NCBI GenBank assembly: GCA_038380435.1
Contig: JAWZYU010000126.1
Coordinates: 620,001 to 684,000 of the forward strand
DNA length: 64,000 nucleotides
Origin: Ryuthela nishihirai
Taxonomy: Eukaryota; Arthropoda; Arachnida; Araneae; Heptathelidae
Direction of reading: 5' to 3'
Part shown: positions 12,993 through 23,434 of the stretch, in pieces
Numbering within the stretch: position 1 is the first letter of the stretch
Layout: every line of letters starts with the position of its first letter
Made by a program: the position numbers and the translations under genes
Notes under the pieces: generated by a model
Database searches by the model: none
What the model saw: the letters and a program-made list of their open reading frames with translations, nothing else
What the model was told of the DNA's origin: nothing

Positions 12993-13215
12993 CTGAAATG
13001 CTTTCTTTTTGTGCACAAAATGGGTTAAATGAGCAAGTCACAAAGACCCTAAAGGCCGGGAGCTGGGTAGACAAAGGGAATCCGCTGGACAGCTGTTAGG
13101 AGACAGATGGGGGGTCAACGGCATCCAGTCAAAGTGCGGCTCTTCTCCACACGGGGTCAAGGATGATAGTCCCCTCTGACGAATGGTGGCGTTTTGCAAA
13201 CGAATCGGTGAGATA
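12993..13215 (-). mobile_element. Ancient, strongly diverged SINE-A copy
   Basis: Islands of the family pattern remain in the right order: GTGCACAAAATGGGTTAAAT, CAGCTGTTAGGAGACAGATG, GGCATCCAG, CACACGGGGTC and AATCGGTGAG. The head is lost. It indicates activity long before the near-identical copies nearby. Confidence 0.65.
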
Positions 13216-13250
13216 AGAGTATGAAGGTTTAAAAATGATTTTCAATAGTA

Positions 13251-13552
13251 CAGTCGCTCAAAAAAGTATCCGAACGCTATGGTCGATTACAGAATTCAGA
13301 AAAAATATCTGGCAACGATTTCTTTTTAGAAATTAGTGATCTGGCAACCTTCGTGTCACGTGATTACAGAATTCAGGAAAAATATCTGGAGCGTGTACAG
13401 CAACTGTACACGCTCCAGTTACCGTTCACAGCAAAGTGGAGCGTGTGCAGTTACTGCACACGCTCCAGTTTGCTGTGAACGGTAACTGCACACGCTCAAT
13501 ATTTCCGTGAGTGAGCCCACACGATCTAGTATCAAAATAATATGACCACCTA
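13251..13552. mobile_element. MITE-1, long form missing one end
   Basis: Starts TA then CAGTCGCTCAAAAAAGTATC and contains inverted blocks of the type GGAGCGTGTGCAGTTAC / CTGCACACGCTCCAG, so it can fold into several hairpins. It ends ATGACCACC, directly against the next terminus at 13553, the junction seen in the other composite copies but here in reverse orientation. Confidence 0.8.
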
Positions 13553-13677
13553 CAGTCGCTCAAAAAAGTATTCAAACACTATGGTTGATTACAGAATTCA
13601 GAAAAAAATCGTTGCCAGATTTTTTTCTGAATTCTGTAATCAACCATAGTGTTTGGATACTTTTTTTTGAGCGACTG
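13553..13677. mobile_element. MITE-1 short form, 125-bp palindrome
   Basis: A complete short element between TA dinucleotides. The left end CAGTCGCTCAAAAAAGTATT mirrors the right end ending TTTGAGCGACTG, and the arms meet near 13615. It is nearly one perfect hairpin. Confidence 0.85.
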
Positions 13678-14317
13678 TACTGAAAAAGAGTGGAAGACCA
13701 CGTGATTTTCGTGCACTGGTCAGTAAAACCGACAAAAATTCTTTTCAGAAAGTGTAATGAAACTTCTGCAGAAGAGAGATGGATTTTTTGGTAGTAGGGA
13801 TTTGATTTCAGGGATAGTCTAATTCTGTTTGGATTTGAAAGGATTTTGTGAATGTGTTTCCCATTCTCTCTATTCGGCAGCATCTGCATCCATGTGTTCC
13901 AAGCTGTTGCTTTCGATTCGCTGTTTAATAAATAACATTCATGAAAGAAATTGCGAAGTTGAGCGACCTGTTTCTTTTCACACAGCTTTTCGTCAGAAGA
14001 GAAACTTGTGGAAGATATTCGAATGCGCTATTCGAAATTTAAACATTTCCTTTTTTTTTTCAATCGGTTTTTTTATTTATTTCTTCTGCAGAAGAAAGTA
14101 TTTGACGAAAGAGTCCAGCCGTTCTAAAATCGTCTGTCAAACTGCTCTGCAGCACTCGCACTGTTGTTAAGCATCCATCCGAGAATCTTCACCATTCGTG
14201 GGAGTGATCTGCAGCAGCTGAAGCAATATCTTCTTCCTCCTTTTGGCTGGCAACGGAGACTACATGCAACTGCGTGTGACGCAGCAACCCCAGATACCGC
14301 CACGATACCAAAGCCGT

Positions 14318-14331
14318 GTTGCTATGGTAAC
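14318..14331. promoter_or_regulatory. X-box (RFX) palindrome
   Basis: GTTGCTATGGTAAC fits the RFX consensus with both half-sites intact. It lies in a GC-richer, non-repeat island. RFX factors bind such sites in ciliated-cell and other promoters; the target gene is not visible. Confidence 0.45.
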
Positions 14332-14980
14332 CCCTTCTATCGTGTCGCTGGGATTCTCCAACCGTTGCTGTCGGAAAACCTCGAGACAGCTTTCCTCACA
14401 TACACGCACGAACACACGCGCGTGCTTGTGTGTGCGCGGATCAGTGCAGAAATGAACGCGCTCCTCCCCCCTTCTCCTCCCCCTCCTTCCCACCGCTTTC
14501 ACTCCAATGCAAAACGTTGAAAGCGAACGTAGAGAATTAGCTAAATCAACAAGGATGCGTCGCTCCTGACAAACTAAGAGTTTGAAAAGCATTCCTGGTG
14601 CATCCTGGTTATGAAGAATTTTTCGTTGCTTCTAGCCTCGGGCAAGTCGAGCCTTCACTCTAGGAGACAGAGGCTGAGACTTTGCTTTTAATTATGAAGT
14701 ATCTGCTGAAACGCCTCCCTGTACGATGGCGACACATTTGGACCTAGAAGCGAACCACACTTCTCTCAAAGGACACGAATAAAGTTTTCTGCATTTTCTT
14801 TTCTTCTGAAGTTTTATGTAGAGGGTGTTGTGTATTTTACGAGAGAACATTTTTTTCAAATTAGTCTTATTTTAAAATTTATTTTAAACACGCATTTTTG
14901 AAATGTTAAAGTAGAAATCGCCGAACATTTTCAGCTCCGTAACATTCATCTCAAGTCATCGTACACCAATATATGTATCG

Positions 14981-14994
14981 GAAACCATGGTAAC
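14981..14994. promoter_or_regulatory. X-box-like site
   Basis: GAAACCATGGTAAC keeps the right half-site GGTAAC and a weaker left half. It lies 650 bp from the better site at 14318. Confidence 0.25.
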
Positions 14995-15100
14995 GCCACT
15001 CTCCCACTTGAATTATTAGAAATTCCAGCTTCGAAAGTTCGACTAATTCATTTCGTAATTCATTAACTGATCATTAATTTTTTTTTCACCTTTTATCGGT

Positions 15101-15489
15101 TGAGTTGGGTTGTTTTATCTCAGAGCGGCGCTTTTTTGCACACCATGGGCTAAATGGCCAGGTCAGATAGACCCCGAAGGCTCAGAGAAGGTTGGGGGAG
15201 GGGACCCACTGGAACAGCTGTTGGGAGACAGATGGTAGCCTCCCGTCAAGGCCACCCAGCGTGTTCTTTAACGTGCACAGGGTATGGCTCTCCCGCACAC
15301 GAGGCCACGGTTTAACGTCCCATCCGACGGACGGCGGCCTTTCCAAGCCCATCGGTGTTCCCTACTGACCGTGGGCAGGGTGGGGAATTTTGCGGAGATA
15401 AATCTTAACGCTGACCCAGCTGGGACTCGAACCTGGGAACTGCAGATTACGAGCCTGGCGCGCTACCGACTGAGCCACCCCCTCCCCCC
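15101..15489 (-). mobile_element. SINE-A copy, one 3' module
   Basis: Full length with head at the right. Target duplication TTTTATCGGT at 15091-15100 and 15490-15499. Confidence 0.94.
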
Positions 15490-15625
15490 TTTTATCGGTA
15501 ATGTAAGAATTGCAAATTATCTTCATTTACAGGCACTGTAACATGACACATGTTTAATTGTATAACGGTGTATAAAAGATTTAATTTTTTTACAAGTTTT
15601 ATTCGTAAAAGTAATTTACATCTAT

Positions 15626-15844
15626 AGTCGCTCAAAAAAATATCCAAACACTATGGATGATTACAGAATTCAGAAAAAAATATCTGGCAACAATTTCTTT
15701 TGTCGGCTGGTCGATCTGGCAACCTTCGTGTCACGTGACACGAAAGCTGCCAGATCACTATTTTATAAAAAAAAATTGTTGCCAGATATTTTTTTCTGAA
15801 TTCTCTAATCAACCATAATGTTCGGATATTTTTTGAAGCTACTG
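15626..15844. mobile_element. MITE-1 short form, about 219 bp
   Basis: Flanked by TA. Arms carry AATATCCAAACACTATGG and its mirror, with an inner palindrome built around GTCACGTGAC. The left terminal C is lost. Confidence 0.82.
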
Positions 15845-15903
15845 TACCTAATAAACTACTATCTCAGTGTATGTACAGTCGCTCAAAAAAGTATCCGAAC
15901 ACT

Positions 15904-18195
15904 CATACTTGTATAGATCATGTATTTATACATGATAAGAATACTGATTATACGTGCAATACAGCTGTCTTCCAAAATGATATTACAGATCATTATCCAA
16001 TACTTGTAAGCGTAAGTGGGAAAGAAATTTTTTTAACCCTAAACCTTTAGTGAAAAGCTGTATAGATTATAATTTATTCGAGAAATATATTAAAGAATAT
16101 AAATGGAATAATGAAGATGATGAAACTGATGATGTAAATGCATTATATGATAAATTCATATACATGATAAATGAGGCCAAAACAGTAAGTACTAAAGTTA
16201 CTAAAAACAATAATGTTTTGGGTCCTACTCAGAGGAGCAAAAACAAATGGATAACAAATGAAATTATAATTTTAGCAAAAGAAAAGCAAAAATTATACAA
16301 CAAATATAAAAAACGCCCTTTTGATAAATCGCTTGAAAAGCAATATAAATCATTAAGAACTCAACTAACAAATAAAACTAGGTATGCAAAAAAACTTCAT
16401 TATTTAAAAGAGTTCCATAATTGTAATAGAGATGTGAAAAAGCAATGGGCAACAATAAATAGTATTTTAGGGATCGAAAAAAAACCTGAGATACATCCTT
16501 CAAAAAATGTTGATGAAGATCTAGCAAATAAATTTAATGCACATTTCATAGAAGTTAACCAGGGGTATCAATATACTACAAATAATTTTAATACTGAAAC
16601 TGACAAATATCTAAACCATAATGATAACACAATGGTTCTATTTGAAGCAGATCAAACGGAACTAAAAAATATAATATCACAATTGAATAATAATAAATGA
16701 TGTGGTTATGATGAAATAAATGCCCATATGTTAAAAATTGTTTTTAAATATAAACCTCATATTTTTGTAAAAATTGTAAATTTATCTTTTTCTACTGGAA
16801 TGTTCATAGATGCTTTAAAAATTGCTAAAGTAAAGCCAATTTACAAAAAAGTAAAAATACGGATTTTAATAATTATAGACCAATTTCCATACTCCCCATC
16901 TTTTCAAAAATAATTGAAAAACTCATGAAAGAGAGATTAATGAAATTTCTATTGCAATATAATTTCTTATGAAATAAACAGTTTGGATTTAGAGATAAAT
17001 TGGGTACAGAACATGCTATGTTGCAACTTACCGGCAACATCTATAACAGTGTAAATGAACACAGGAAAACTTTAGCCTTATTTATTGACATAAAAAAAGC
17101 TTTCGACACAATAAATCATGAAATTTTAATGCAAAAATTAAGTATAATAGAAATAAGGGGACTTGCATTCAATTGGTTTAAATCATATTTGGAAAACAGG
17201 AAACAATATGTGGCTATTCATAAACTGGAAAGTAATATGCTTGTTTTGAATGGTGGTGTACCACAAGGTTCTATTCTTGGGCCAGTATTGTTCTTAATAT
17301 ATATTAACGATTTTTGCAATTTAAATTTATTCGGCAAAATCACAGCTTATGCGGATGACACAGCGATAGTGTACTCGACTGAAACTAATAATGAGTTAGT
17401 GTTCAAGATAAACAATGACTTAAAAAGCATAAGAAACTGGTTTAGTAGTAATAAACTGCAAATAAATGTGGAAAAAACTAATTTTATCTATTTCGGCTTA
17501 TTAAATACAAGTAAAGAGGTTGTCATAAAATACCATAATTCTGGTTGTAATTTGGTAAATGGTTGTGTATGTAAAACTATCGAACAAGTTGAATGTGTTA
17601 AATATCTAGGCATCTATGTTGAACAAAATCTAAAATGGAAGAAACAAGTAGATACAGTGTGTAAAAAATTAAGATTTATTTTGTACAAGTTATATTATCT
17701 TAAATCATGTTCTCATAAGAAGTTGTTAATTTTACTTTATTTCGGTTGGGTTCACTCAATTTTAAGCTATGGAATCATATGTTGGGGGGAGATTATATAT
17801 CAAACCTACTCCCTCTAGTGAAATTGCAAAATAAAATTGTAAAACTAGTTTCAAATAGCAATATTAGTAATGTAAATTATCCTTACATAAGCAATAAATT
17901 ACCCTTGAGAAAGTTATATTTATATAGAAGTCTTTTGTATCTACATAAAAACAACAATTGGATCGAAAAACGGTTCATCCCATACGATACCAGATGTTCT
18001 ACAAACATGTTTCATGTTGTGAAATCAAAAAAAGAAATCATGCATAAGCAATTCAATTTTATTGCACCAAAATTATATAATTCTTTACCAAATAGTATAA
18101 AAGAAGAAAAATGTGATTGTAATTTTAAGAAAAAAAACAAACATTTTTTGGTAAATACTGAAGATATTGAAGACGCTTTTAATGTAATTTCTTAG
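15904..18195 (+). pseudogene. LINE ORF2 remnant: endonuclease end plus reverse transcriptase
   Basis: This would encode the protein that nicks target DNA and copies RNA in place. Seen here: endonuclease tail (15904-16030); a linker rich in Lys and Asn (16050-16700); and the RT core in the 17000-17818 frame, with motif A LFIDIKKAFDT near residues 28-37, motif B GGVPQGSILGP near 85-95 and the catalytic YADD at 117-120. A C-terminal part follows to 18195. The frame is broken by apparent shifts near 16030 (T run), 16850 and 17785 (G run) and by stops at about 16698 and 16968. Several breaks sit in homopolymers, so read errors are possible, but the 5' truncation alone makes this copy dead. Confidence 0.88.
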
Positions 18196-18455
18196 TTTTT
18201 TTATCCATTGCCAAAGATTTTCGTTTACAGTAGAATTTTGTTTTTGTAATCTGTAAGAGTTGTTTTGTAACTCCTAGATTACACAGAAATACTTGTAAAA
18301 TGTATGTTTGTGTCAGTTTTTTTTATTTTTAATCGTTTTTTTTTAAATTTTATTTTATATTATTTCCTTTTGCTATTTTCCATCCAAATTTGATGGCAAA
18401 TTTTTGTGTGTAATGTTTCTGTAAATGAGAATGGAAATAAAATATTATTATTATT
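15904..18455 (+). mobile_element. 5'-truncated non-LTR retrotransposon (LINE)
   Basis: The inserted sequence starts inside the end of an AP-endonuclease-like domain (IDHVFIHD, then TDHYPILVSVSG), continues through a reverse transcriptase, and ends in an untranslated region of about 250 bp with an ATT-repeat tail. The flanking MITE shares only ACT at the two junctions, so a target duplication is at most about 3 bp. Domain order and tail suit the CR1/L2/Jockey group. The clade is my inference. Confidence 0.9.
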
Positions 18456-18762
18456 ACTATGGTTGATTCAGAATTCAGAAAAAATATCTGGCAACGATTT
18501 TTTTTTTAGAAATTAGTGATCTGGCAACCTTTGCGTCACGTGATTACAGAATTCAGAAAAAATTTCTGGAGCGTGTACAGCAACTGCACACGCTCCAGAT
18601 ATTTTTCCGTTCACAGCAAACTGAAGCGTGAGCAGTTACTGCACACGCTCCAGTTTACTGATTTCTCAAAAAATCGTTGCCACTTTTCTCCAGTACTAAT
18701 TTCTAAAAAAATCGTTGCCAAATATTTTTGCTGAATTCTGTAATCAACGGTAGTGTTCGGAT

Positions 18763-19150
18763 TGGGTTGGGTTGTTTTACCTCTGAGCGGCACTTTTTTG
18801 CACACCATGGGCTAAATGGCCAGGTCACATGGACCCCGAAGGCTCAGAGAAGGTTGGGGGAGGGGACCCACTGGAACAGCTGTTGGGAGACAGATGGTAG
18901 CCTCACGTCAAGGCCATCCAGCGTGTTCTTTAACGTGCACAGGGTATGGCTCTCCCGCACACGGGGCCACGGCTTAACGTCCCATCCGACGGACGGCGAC
19001 CTTTCCAAGCCCATCGGTGTCCCCTACTGACCGTGGGCAGGGCGGGGAATTTTTGCGGAGATAAATCTCAACGCTGACTCAGCTGGGACTCGAACCTGGG
19101 AACTACAGATTACGAGCCTGGCGCGCTACCGACTGAGCCACCCCCGCCCC
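18763..19150 (-). mobile_element. SINE-A copy inside MITE-1
   Basis: Full length, one 3' module, tail TGGGTTGGGTTG at the left. Target duplication GTAGTGTTCGGAT at 18750-18762 and 19151-19163 is MITE sequence, proving that the SINE is younger than the MITE. A good type copy for the family. Confidence 0.96.
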
Positions 19151-19714
19151 GTAGTGTTCGGATACTTTTTTCAGCGACTGTAGGTGGTCATATTATTTTG
19201 ATACTAGATCGTGTGGGCTCACTCACGGAAATATTGAGCGTGTGCAGTTACCGTTCACAGCAAACTGGAGCGTGTGCAGTTACCGTTCACAGCAAACTGG
19301 AGCGTGTGCAGTAACTGCACACGCTCCAGTTTGCTGTGAACGGTAACTGGAGCGTGTACAGTTGCTGTACACGCTCCAGATATTTTTCCTGAATTCTGTA
19401 ATCACGTGACACGAAGGTTGCCAGATCACTAATTTCTAAATAAATTGTTGCCAGATATTTTTTCTGAATTCTGTAACCAACCGTAGTGTTCGGATACTTT
19501 TTTGAGCGACTGTACCAAAGGTCTGTGTGGCCAACCACATTCATATTCAATTTCTATGCGACTAAAAGTTATTCATTCTGTGTGACTGCAAAGCAACTAA
19601 TCTAATGAACGACAATAGTCAACCTCCTAGAATGATAGCACTGATGATAAGGAAATAATAAACTTCGTGTTACGTTTTTCCATAAATGTATGGTGATTTG
19701 TTCTTCTAGCAAAA

Positions 19715-20273
19715 GGGGGCGGGGGTGGCTCAGTGGGTAGCGCGCCAGGCTCGTAATCTGTAGTTCCTAGGTTCGAGTCCCAGCTGGGTCAGCGTTGAGA
19801 TTTATCTCCGCAAAATTCCCCGCCTTTCCCACGATCAGTAGGGGACACCGATGGGCTTGGAAAGGCCGCCGTCCGTCGGATGGGACGTTAAACCGTGGCC
19901 CGTGTGCGGGAAAGCCATACCCTGTGCACGTTAAAGAACACGCTTGATGGCCTTGACGGAGGCTACCATCTGTCTCCCAACAGCTGTTCCAGTGGGTCCC
20001 CTCCCCCAACCTTCTCTGAGCCTTCGGGGTCCATGTGACCTAGCCATTTAGCCCATGGTATGCAAAAAAGTGCCGCTCAGAGGTAAAACAACCCAACGTT
20101 AAAGAACACGCTGGATGGCCTTGACGGGAGACTACCATTTGTCTCCCAACAGCTGTTCCAGTGGGTCCCCTCCCCCAACCTTCTCTGAGCCTTCGGGGTC
20201 CTTGTGACCTGGCCATTTAGCCCATGGTGTGCAAAAGAGTGCCGCTCAGAGGTAAAACAAACCAACTCAACCC
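19715..20273 (+). mobile_element. SINE-A copy with two 3' modules
   Basis: Starts GGGGGCGGGGGTGGCTCAG. The module junction AACCCAACGTTAAAG lies at about 20090 and the tail is CCAACTCAACCCA. No convincing target duplication. Confidence 0.92.
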
Positions 20274-20454
20274 ACAAAATATTGTTTCACTTCCATGAGA
20301 AAGAATAAATACTGCTAGACATGTTTTTAAATGTTATTGTTAGTCCACCAGCCACAAGACGATAAAAAGAAAATATATATATATATATTTTGGAGGGGAG
20401 GGGGGGCATGCACCCACAGCAGTAATTTAACATTATATTATTTTTGGGTGTCAG
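20274..20454. other. Possible intron end upstream of a candidate exon
   Basis: Contains a short TA microsatellite near 20370 and a G-rich tract. It ends TATTATTTTTGGGTGTCAG, a usable 3' splice site. Confidence 0.3.
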
Positions 20455-20590
20455 ACTTGAGGTGACGAAAGATGAAAATTTCTATGACCAAACAGAGTTG
20501 ATGTCTGAGGAGCGATATCTTCCGTTGTTGCGTGAAAACAGTGAGATCGAGATGGCCATCATCCGGAGGAAAATCGGTCGTCCTGGATGA
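20455..20590 (+). CDS. Candidate terminal exon, 44 codons, unidentified
   Basis: After a plausible acceptor (GGGTGTCAG, AG at 20453-20454), one base of a split codon is followed by an open frame from 20456 to TGA at 20588-20590. The peptide is charged and non-repetitive, with segments such as EVTKDENFYDQTEL and SEERYLPLLRENSEIEM, like the cytoplasmic tail of a larger protein. It is too short to stand alone and no upstream exon is visible, because SINE-A lies directly upstream. I do not recognise the family. Codon choice and the lack of repeat overlap favour a real exon; chance is still possible. Confidence 0.4.
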
Positions 20591-20789
20591 TGAAATCGTC
20601 TTCCACTCTTCATCAGGATTTCAGTCGTAGATTGAGCATCAATAATATAGTTCTCGACATCGAAGAGGGATTAGTTTCAAAGGATACCGATTGCATTGTA
20701 ACTAGTGTTGCATCTTTTTGATTCTCACTGAACATCTCTGTCTTGTCGTCTCCATTGATCGAGAGGTTAGAATGCCTTGGCCACTGATC

Positions 20790-20943
20790 ACAGGGATGCC
20801 AATTTGGACCCCGGATTAACGCATGCATGTTACGTATGTTGTCGTTCTGCTGAGGTTTCGCCTTCCTCGCACGTCTTCTCTATGATGTGTTAAACTGAGA
20901 GATTCCTATCAGACCTCTGTGGCAAGCAGCTGCTTGAGGGGAC
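20790..20943 (+). mobile_element. Diverged SINE-B copy
   Basis: Inverted relative to the other SINE-B copies. It keeps a decayed B-box region (TTTGGACCCCGGATTAACG), TGCTGAGGT and the conserved CAGACCTCTGTGGCAAGCAG block. Substitutions throughout mark it as old. Confidence 0.65.
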
Positions 20944-20978
20944 GATTATTTTTACTTCCCTTTACCTCACACTTTTTT

Positions 20979-22384
20979 GGGGGCGGGGGTGGCTCAGTCG
21001 GTAGCGCGCCAGGCTCGTAATCTGTAGTTCCCAGGTTCGAGTCCCAGCTGGGTCAGCGTTTAGATTTATCTCCGCAAAATTCCCCGCCCTGCCCACGGTC
21101 AGTAGGGGACACCGATGGGCTTGGAAAGGCCATCCGTCATACGGATGGAACGTTAAGCCGTGGCCCCGTGTGCGGGAGAGCCATACCCTGTGCACGTTAA
21201 AGAACACGCTGGATGGCCTTGACGGGAGGCTACCATCTGTCTCCCAACAGCTGTTCCAGTGGGTCCCTTCCCCAACCTTCTCTGAGCCTTCGGGGTCCAT
21301 GTGACCTGGCCATTTAGCCCATGGTGTGCAAAAAAGTGCCGCTCAGAGGTAAAACAACCCAACACATTAAAGAACACGCTGGATGGCCTTGACGGGAGGC
21401 TACCATCTGTCTCCCAACAGCTGTTCCAGTGGGTCCCCTCCCCCAACCTTCTCTGAGCCTTCGGGGTCCATGTGACCTGGCCATTTAGCCCATGGTGTGC
21501 AAAAAAGTGCCGCTCAGAGGTAAAACAACCCAACACATTAAAGAACACGCTGGATGGCCTTGACGGGAGGCTACCATCTGTCTCCCAACAGCTGTTCCAG
21601 TGGGTCCCCTCCCCCAACCTTCTCTGAGCCTTCGGGGTCCATGTGACCTGGCCATTTAGCCCATGGTGTGCAAAAAAGTGCCGCTCAGAGGTAAAACAAC
21701 CCAACGTTAAAGAACACGCTGGATGGCCTTGACGGGAGACTACCATTTGTCTCCCAACAGCTGTTCCAGTGGGTCCCCTCCCCCAACCTTCTCTGAGCCT
21801 TCGGGGTCCATGTGACCTGGCCATTTAGCCCATGGTGTGCAAAAAAGTGCCGCTCAGAGGTAAAACAACCCAACACATTAAAGAACACGCTGGATGGCCT
21901 TGACGGGAGGCTACCATCTGTCTCCCAACAGCTGTTCCAGTGGGTCCCCTCCCCCAACCTTCTCTGAGCCTTCGGGGTCCATGTGACCTGGCCATTTAGC
22001 CCATGGTGTGCAAAAAAGTGCCGCTCAGAGGTAAAACAACCCAACACATTAAAGAACACGCTGGATGGCCTTGACGGGAGGCTACCATCTGTCTCCCAAC
22101 AGCTGTTCCAGTGGGTCCCCTCCCCCAACCTTCTCTGAGCCTTCGGGGTCCATGTGACCTGGCCATTTAGCCCATGGTGTGCAAAAAAGTGCCTCTCAGA
22201 GGTAAAACAACTCAACACGTTAAAGAACACGCTGGATGGCCTTGACGGGAGGCTACCATCTGTCTCCCAACAGCTGTTCCAGTGGGTCCCCTCCCCCAAC
22301 CTTCTCTGAGCCTTCGGGGTCCATGTGACCTGGCCATTTAGCCCATGGTGTGCAAAAAAGTGCCGCTCAGAGGTAAAACAACCC
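20979..22384 (+). mobile_element. SINE-A copy with seven tandem 3' modules
   Basis: One head and body are followed by seven 3' modules. Most junctions read AACCCAACACATTAAAG instead of AACCCAACGTTAAAG, giving a 171-bp period that is divisible by 3. Consequently the minus strand has long repeat frames (223 and 245 codons) made of 57-residue units. One module near 21705 has the ordinary 169-bp form and shifts the frame. The modules are nearly identical, which points to recent local amplification. Confidence 0.95.
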
Positions 22385-22976
22385 GAAATTCTGGCAAAAG
22401 ACACTGTATATTGTAGGGACATACATCTCTCTGGGAAGGCTGCATGACTTTGGGTGGAATTATTGATTGGGTCAACACTCTACGACACTGACATCGGACT
22501 CAATAATCCGCAAAACATGAAATAAATAATTAATATTTAACATCCTCATCCTTTATCCCTCGAGAGAAGGAGATGCGACAGTTCTGATGACCTAGAATCA
22601 TCAAGGCAGCTTGTTCAATCCCGGTCACGATCATTATTTAATCTAATGATGACTCGATAATTGTTTCGGGATGGAAAGAGCCGAAAAATTGTTGTATCGT
22701 GTCTTTTATTAAAAAAAATAAAACACATTTTTACCAAATTATATTTTTTTCTTCCGTTTTAGTGAACTTTAAGAAAATTTCTTATAAAACATGCACAATA
22801 TATGTATTATTGTGAAAGGTACCGGGAAAATTCCACGTCATGCGAATGGAAATCTACTTTCAATTCTGAAAAAATAAACATTCACGGAAAAATATCCCTG
22901 AAGATAAAGATCTCAGTAAATGATCTCTGAAACTGAATATTCTTCCTTATACACTTAATGATTAAAAGGGTAGTTG
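22385..22976. other. AT-rich unique stretch, no gene seen
   Basis: No open frame of note, no recognisable repeat. Confidence 0.5.
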
Positions 22977-23434
22977 TTGGGTTGGTTTACCTCTGAGCGG
23001 CACTTTTTTGCACACCATGGGCTAAATAGCCAGGTCACAAAACCCGAAGGGTTGGGTTGTTTTACCTCTGAGCGGCACTTTTTTGCACACCATGGGCTAA
23101 ATGGCCAGGTCACAGGGACCCCAAAGGGTCAGAGAAGTTTGGGGGAGGGGACCCACTGGAACAGCTGTTGGGAGACAGAAGGTAACCTCCCGTCAAGGCC
23201 ATCTAGTGTGTTCTTTAACGTTAACAGGGTATGGCTCTCTCACACACGGAACCACGGCGTAACGTCCCATCCGACGGGCGGCGGTATTTCCAAGCCCATC
23301 GGTGTCCCCTACTGACCGTGGGCAGGGCAGGGAGTTTTGAGGAGATAAATCTCAACGCTGACCCAGCTGGGACTCGAACCTAGGGACTACAGATTACGAG
23401 CCTGGCGCGCTACCGACTGAGCCACCCCCGCCCC
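22977..23434 (-). mobile_element. SINE-A copy plus a 70-bp partial module
   Basis: A truncated module (22977-23049, tail to GTCACAAAACCCGAAG) is joined to a complete copy beginning TTGGGTTGTTTTACC. The partial unit shows that module arrays also carry internal truncations. Confidence 0.88.

Larger units (their letters stand above)
13680..15090. other. Unique region with regulatory-like motifs, no confirmed gene
   Basis: Frames of 100-118 codons occur (for example 13829-14170 and 14164-14520), but without family resemblance or convincing exon borders. A GC-richer island around 14200-14520 holds a perfect X-box palindrome. Confidence 0.4.
15876..19512. mobile_element. MITE-1 composite split by a LINE and a SINE-A
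   Basis: The left end CAGTCGCTCAAAAAAGTATC (15876) breaks off after GAACACT at 15903. The expected continuation, ACTATGGTTGATTCAG, resumes at 18456, beyond the LINE. A second interruption by SINE-A spans 18763-19163. The right end, ending TTTGAGCGACTG, closes at 19512 before TA. Inner TIR-like blocks and the GGTGGTCATATT linker match the copies at 26 and 51 kb. Confidence 0.85.

Noticed and set aside
14164..14520. 118-codon plus-strand protein
   Set aside because: No exon borders or family features; the island is better explained as non-coding with an X-box and pyrimidine tracts.
18763..18774. Telomere-like repeat from the GGGTTGGGTTG tails
   Set aside because: Only 1-3 units, always at the 3' end of SINE-A; this is a SINE tail and not interstitial telomere sequence.
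20979..21052. Functional tRNA genes at each SINE-A and SINE-B head
   Set aside because: A and B boxes and an anticodon-like loop are visible, but the 5' G-rich segment has no pairing partner for an acceptor stem and each head continues directly into SINE body.
21153..22422. 223- and 245-codon repeat protein frames
   Set aside because: Antisense translation of SINE-A 3' modules; frames break wherever a module has the usual 169-bp length.
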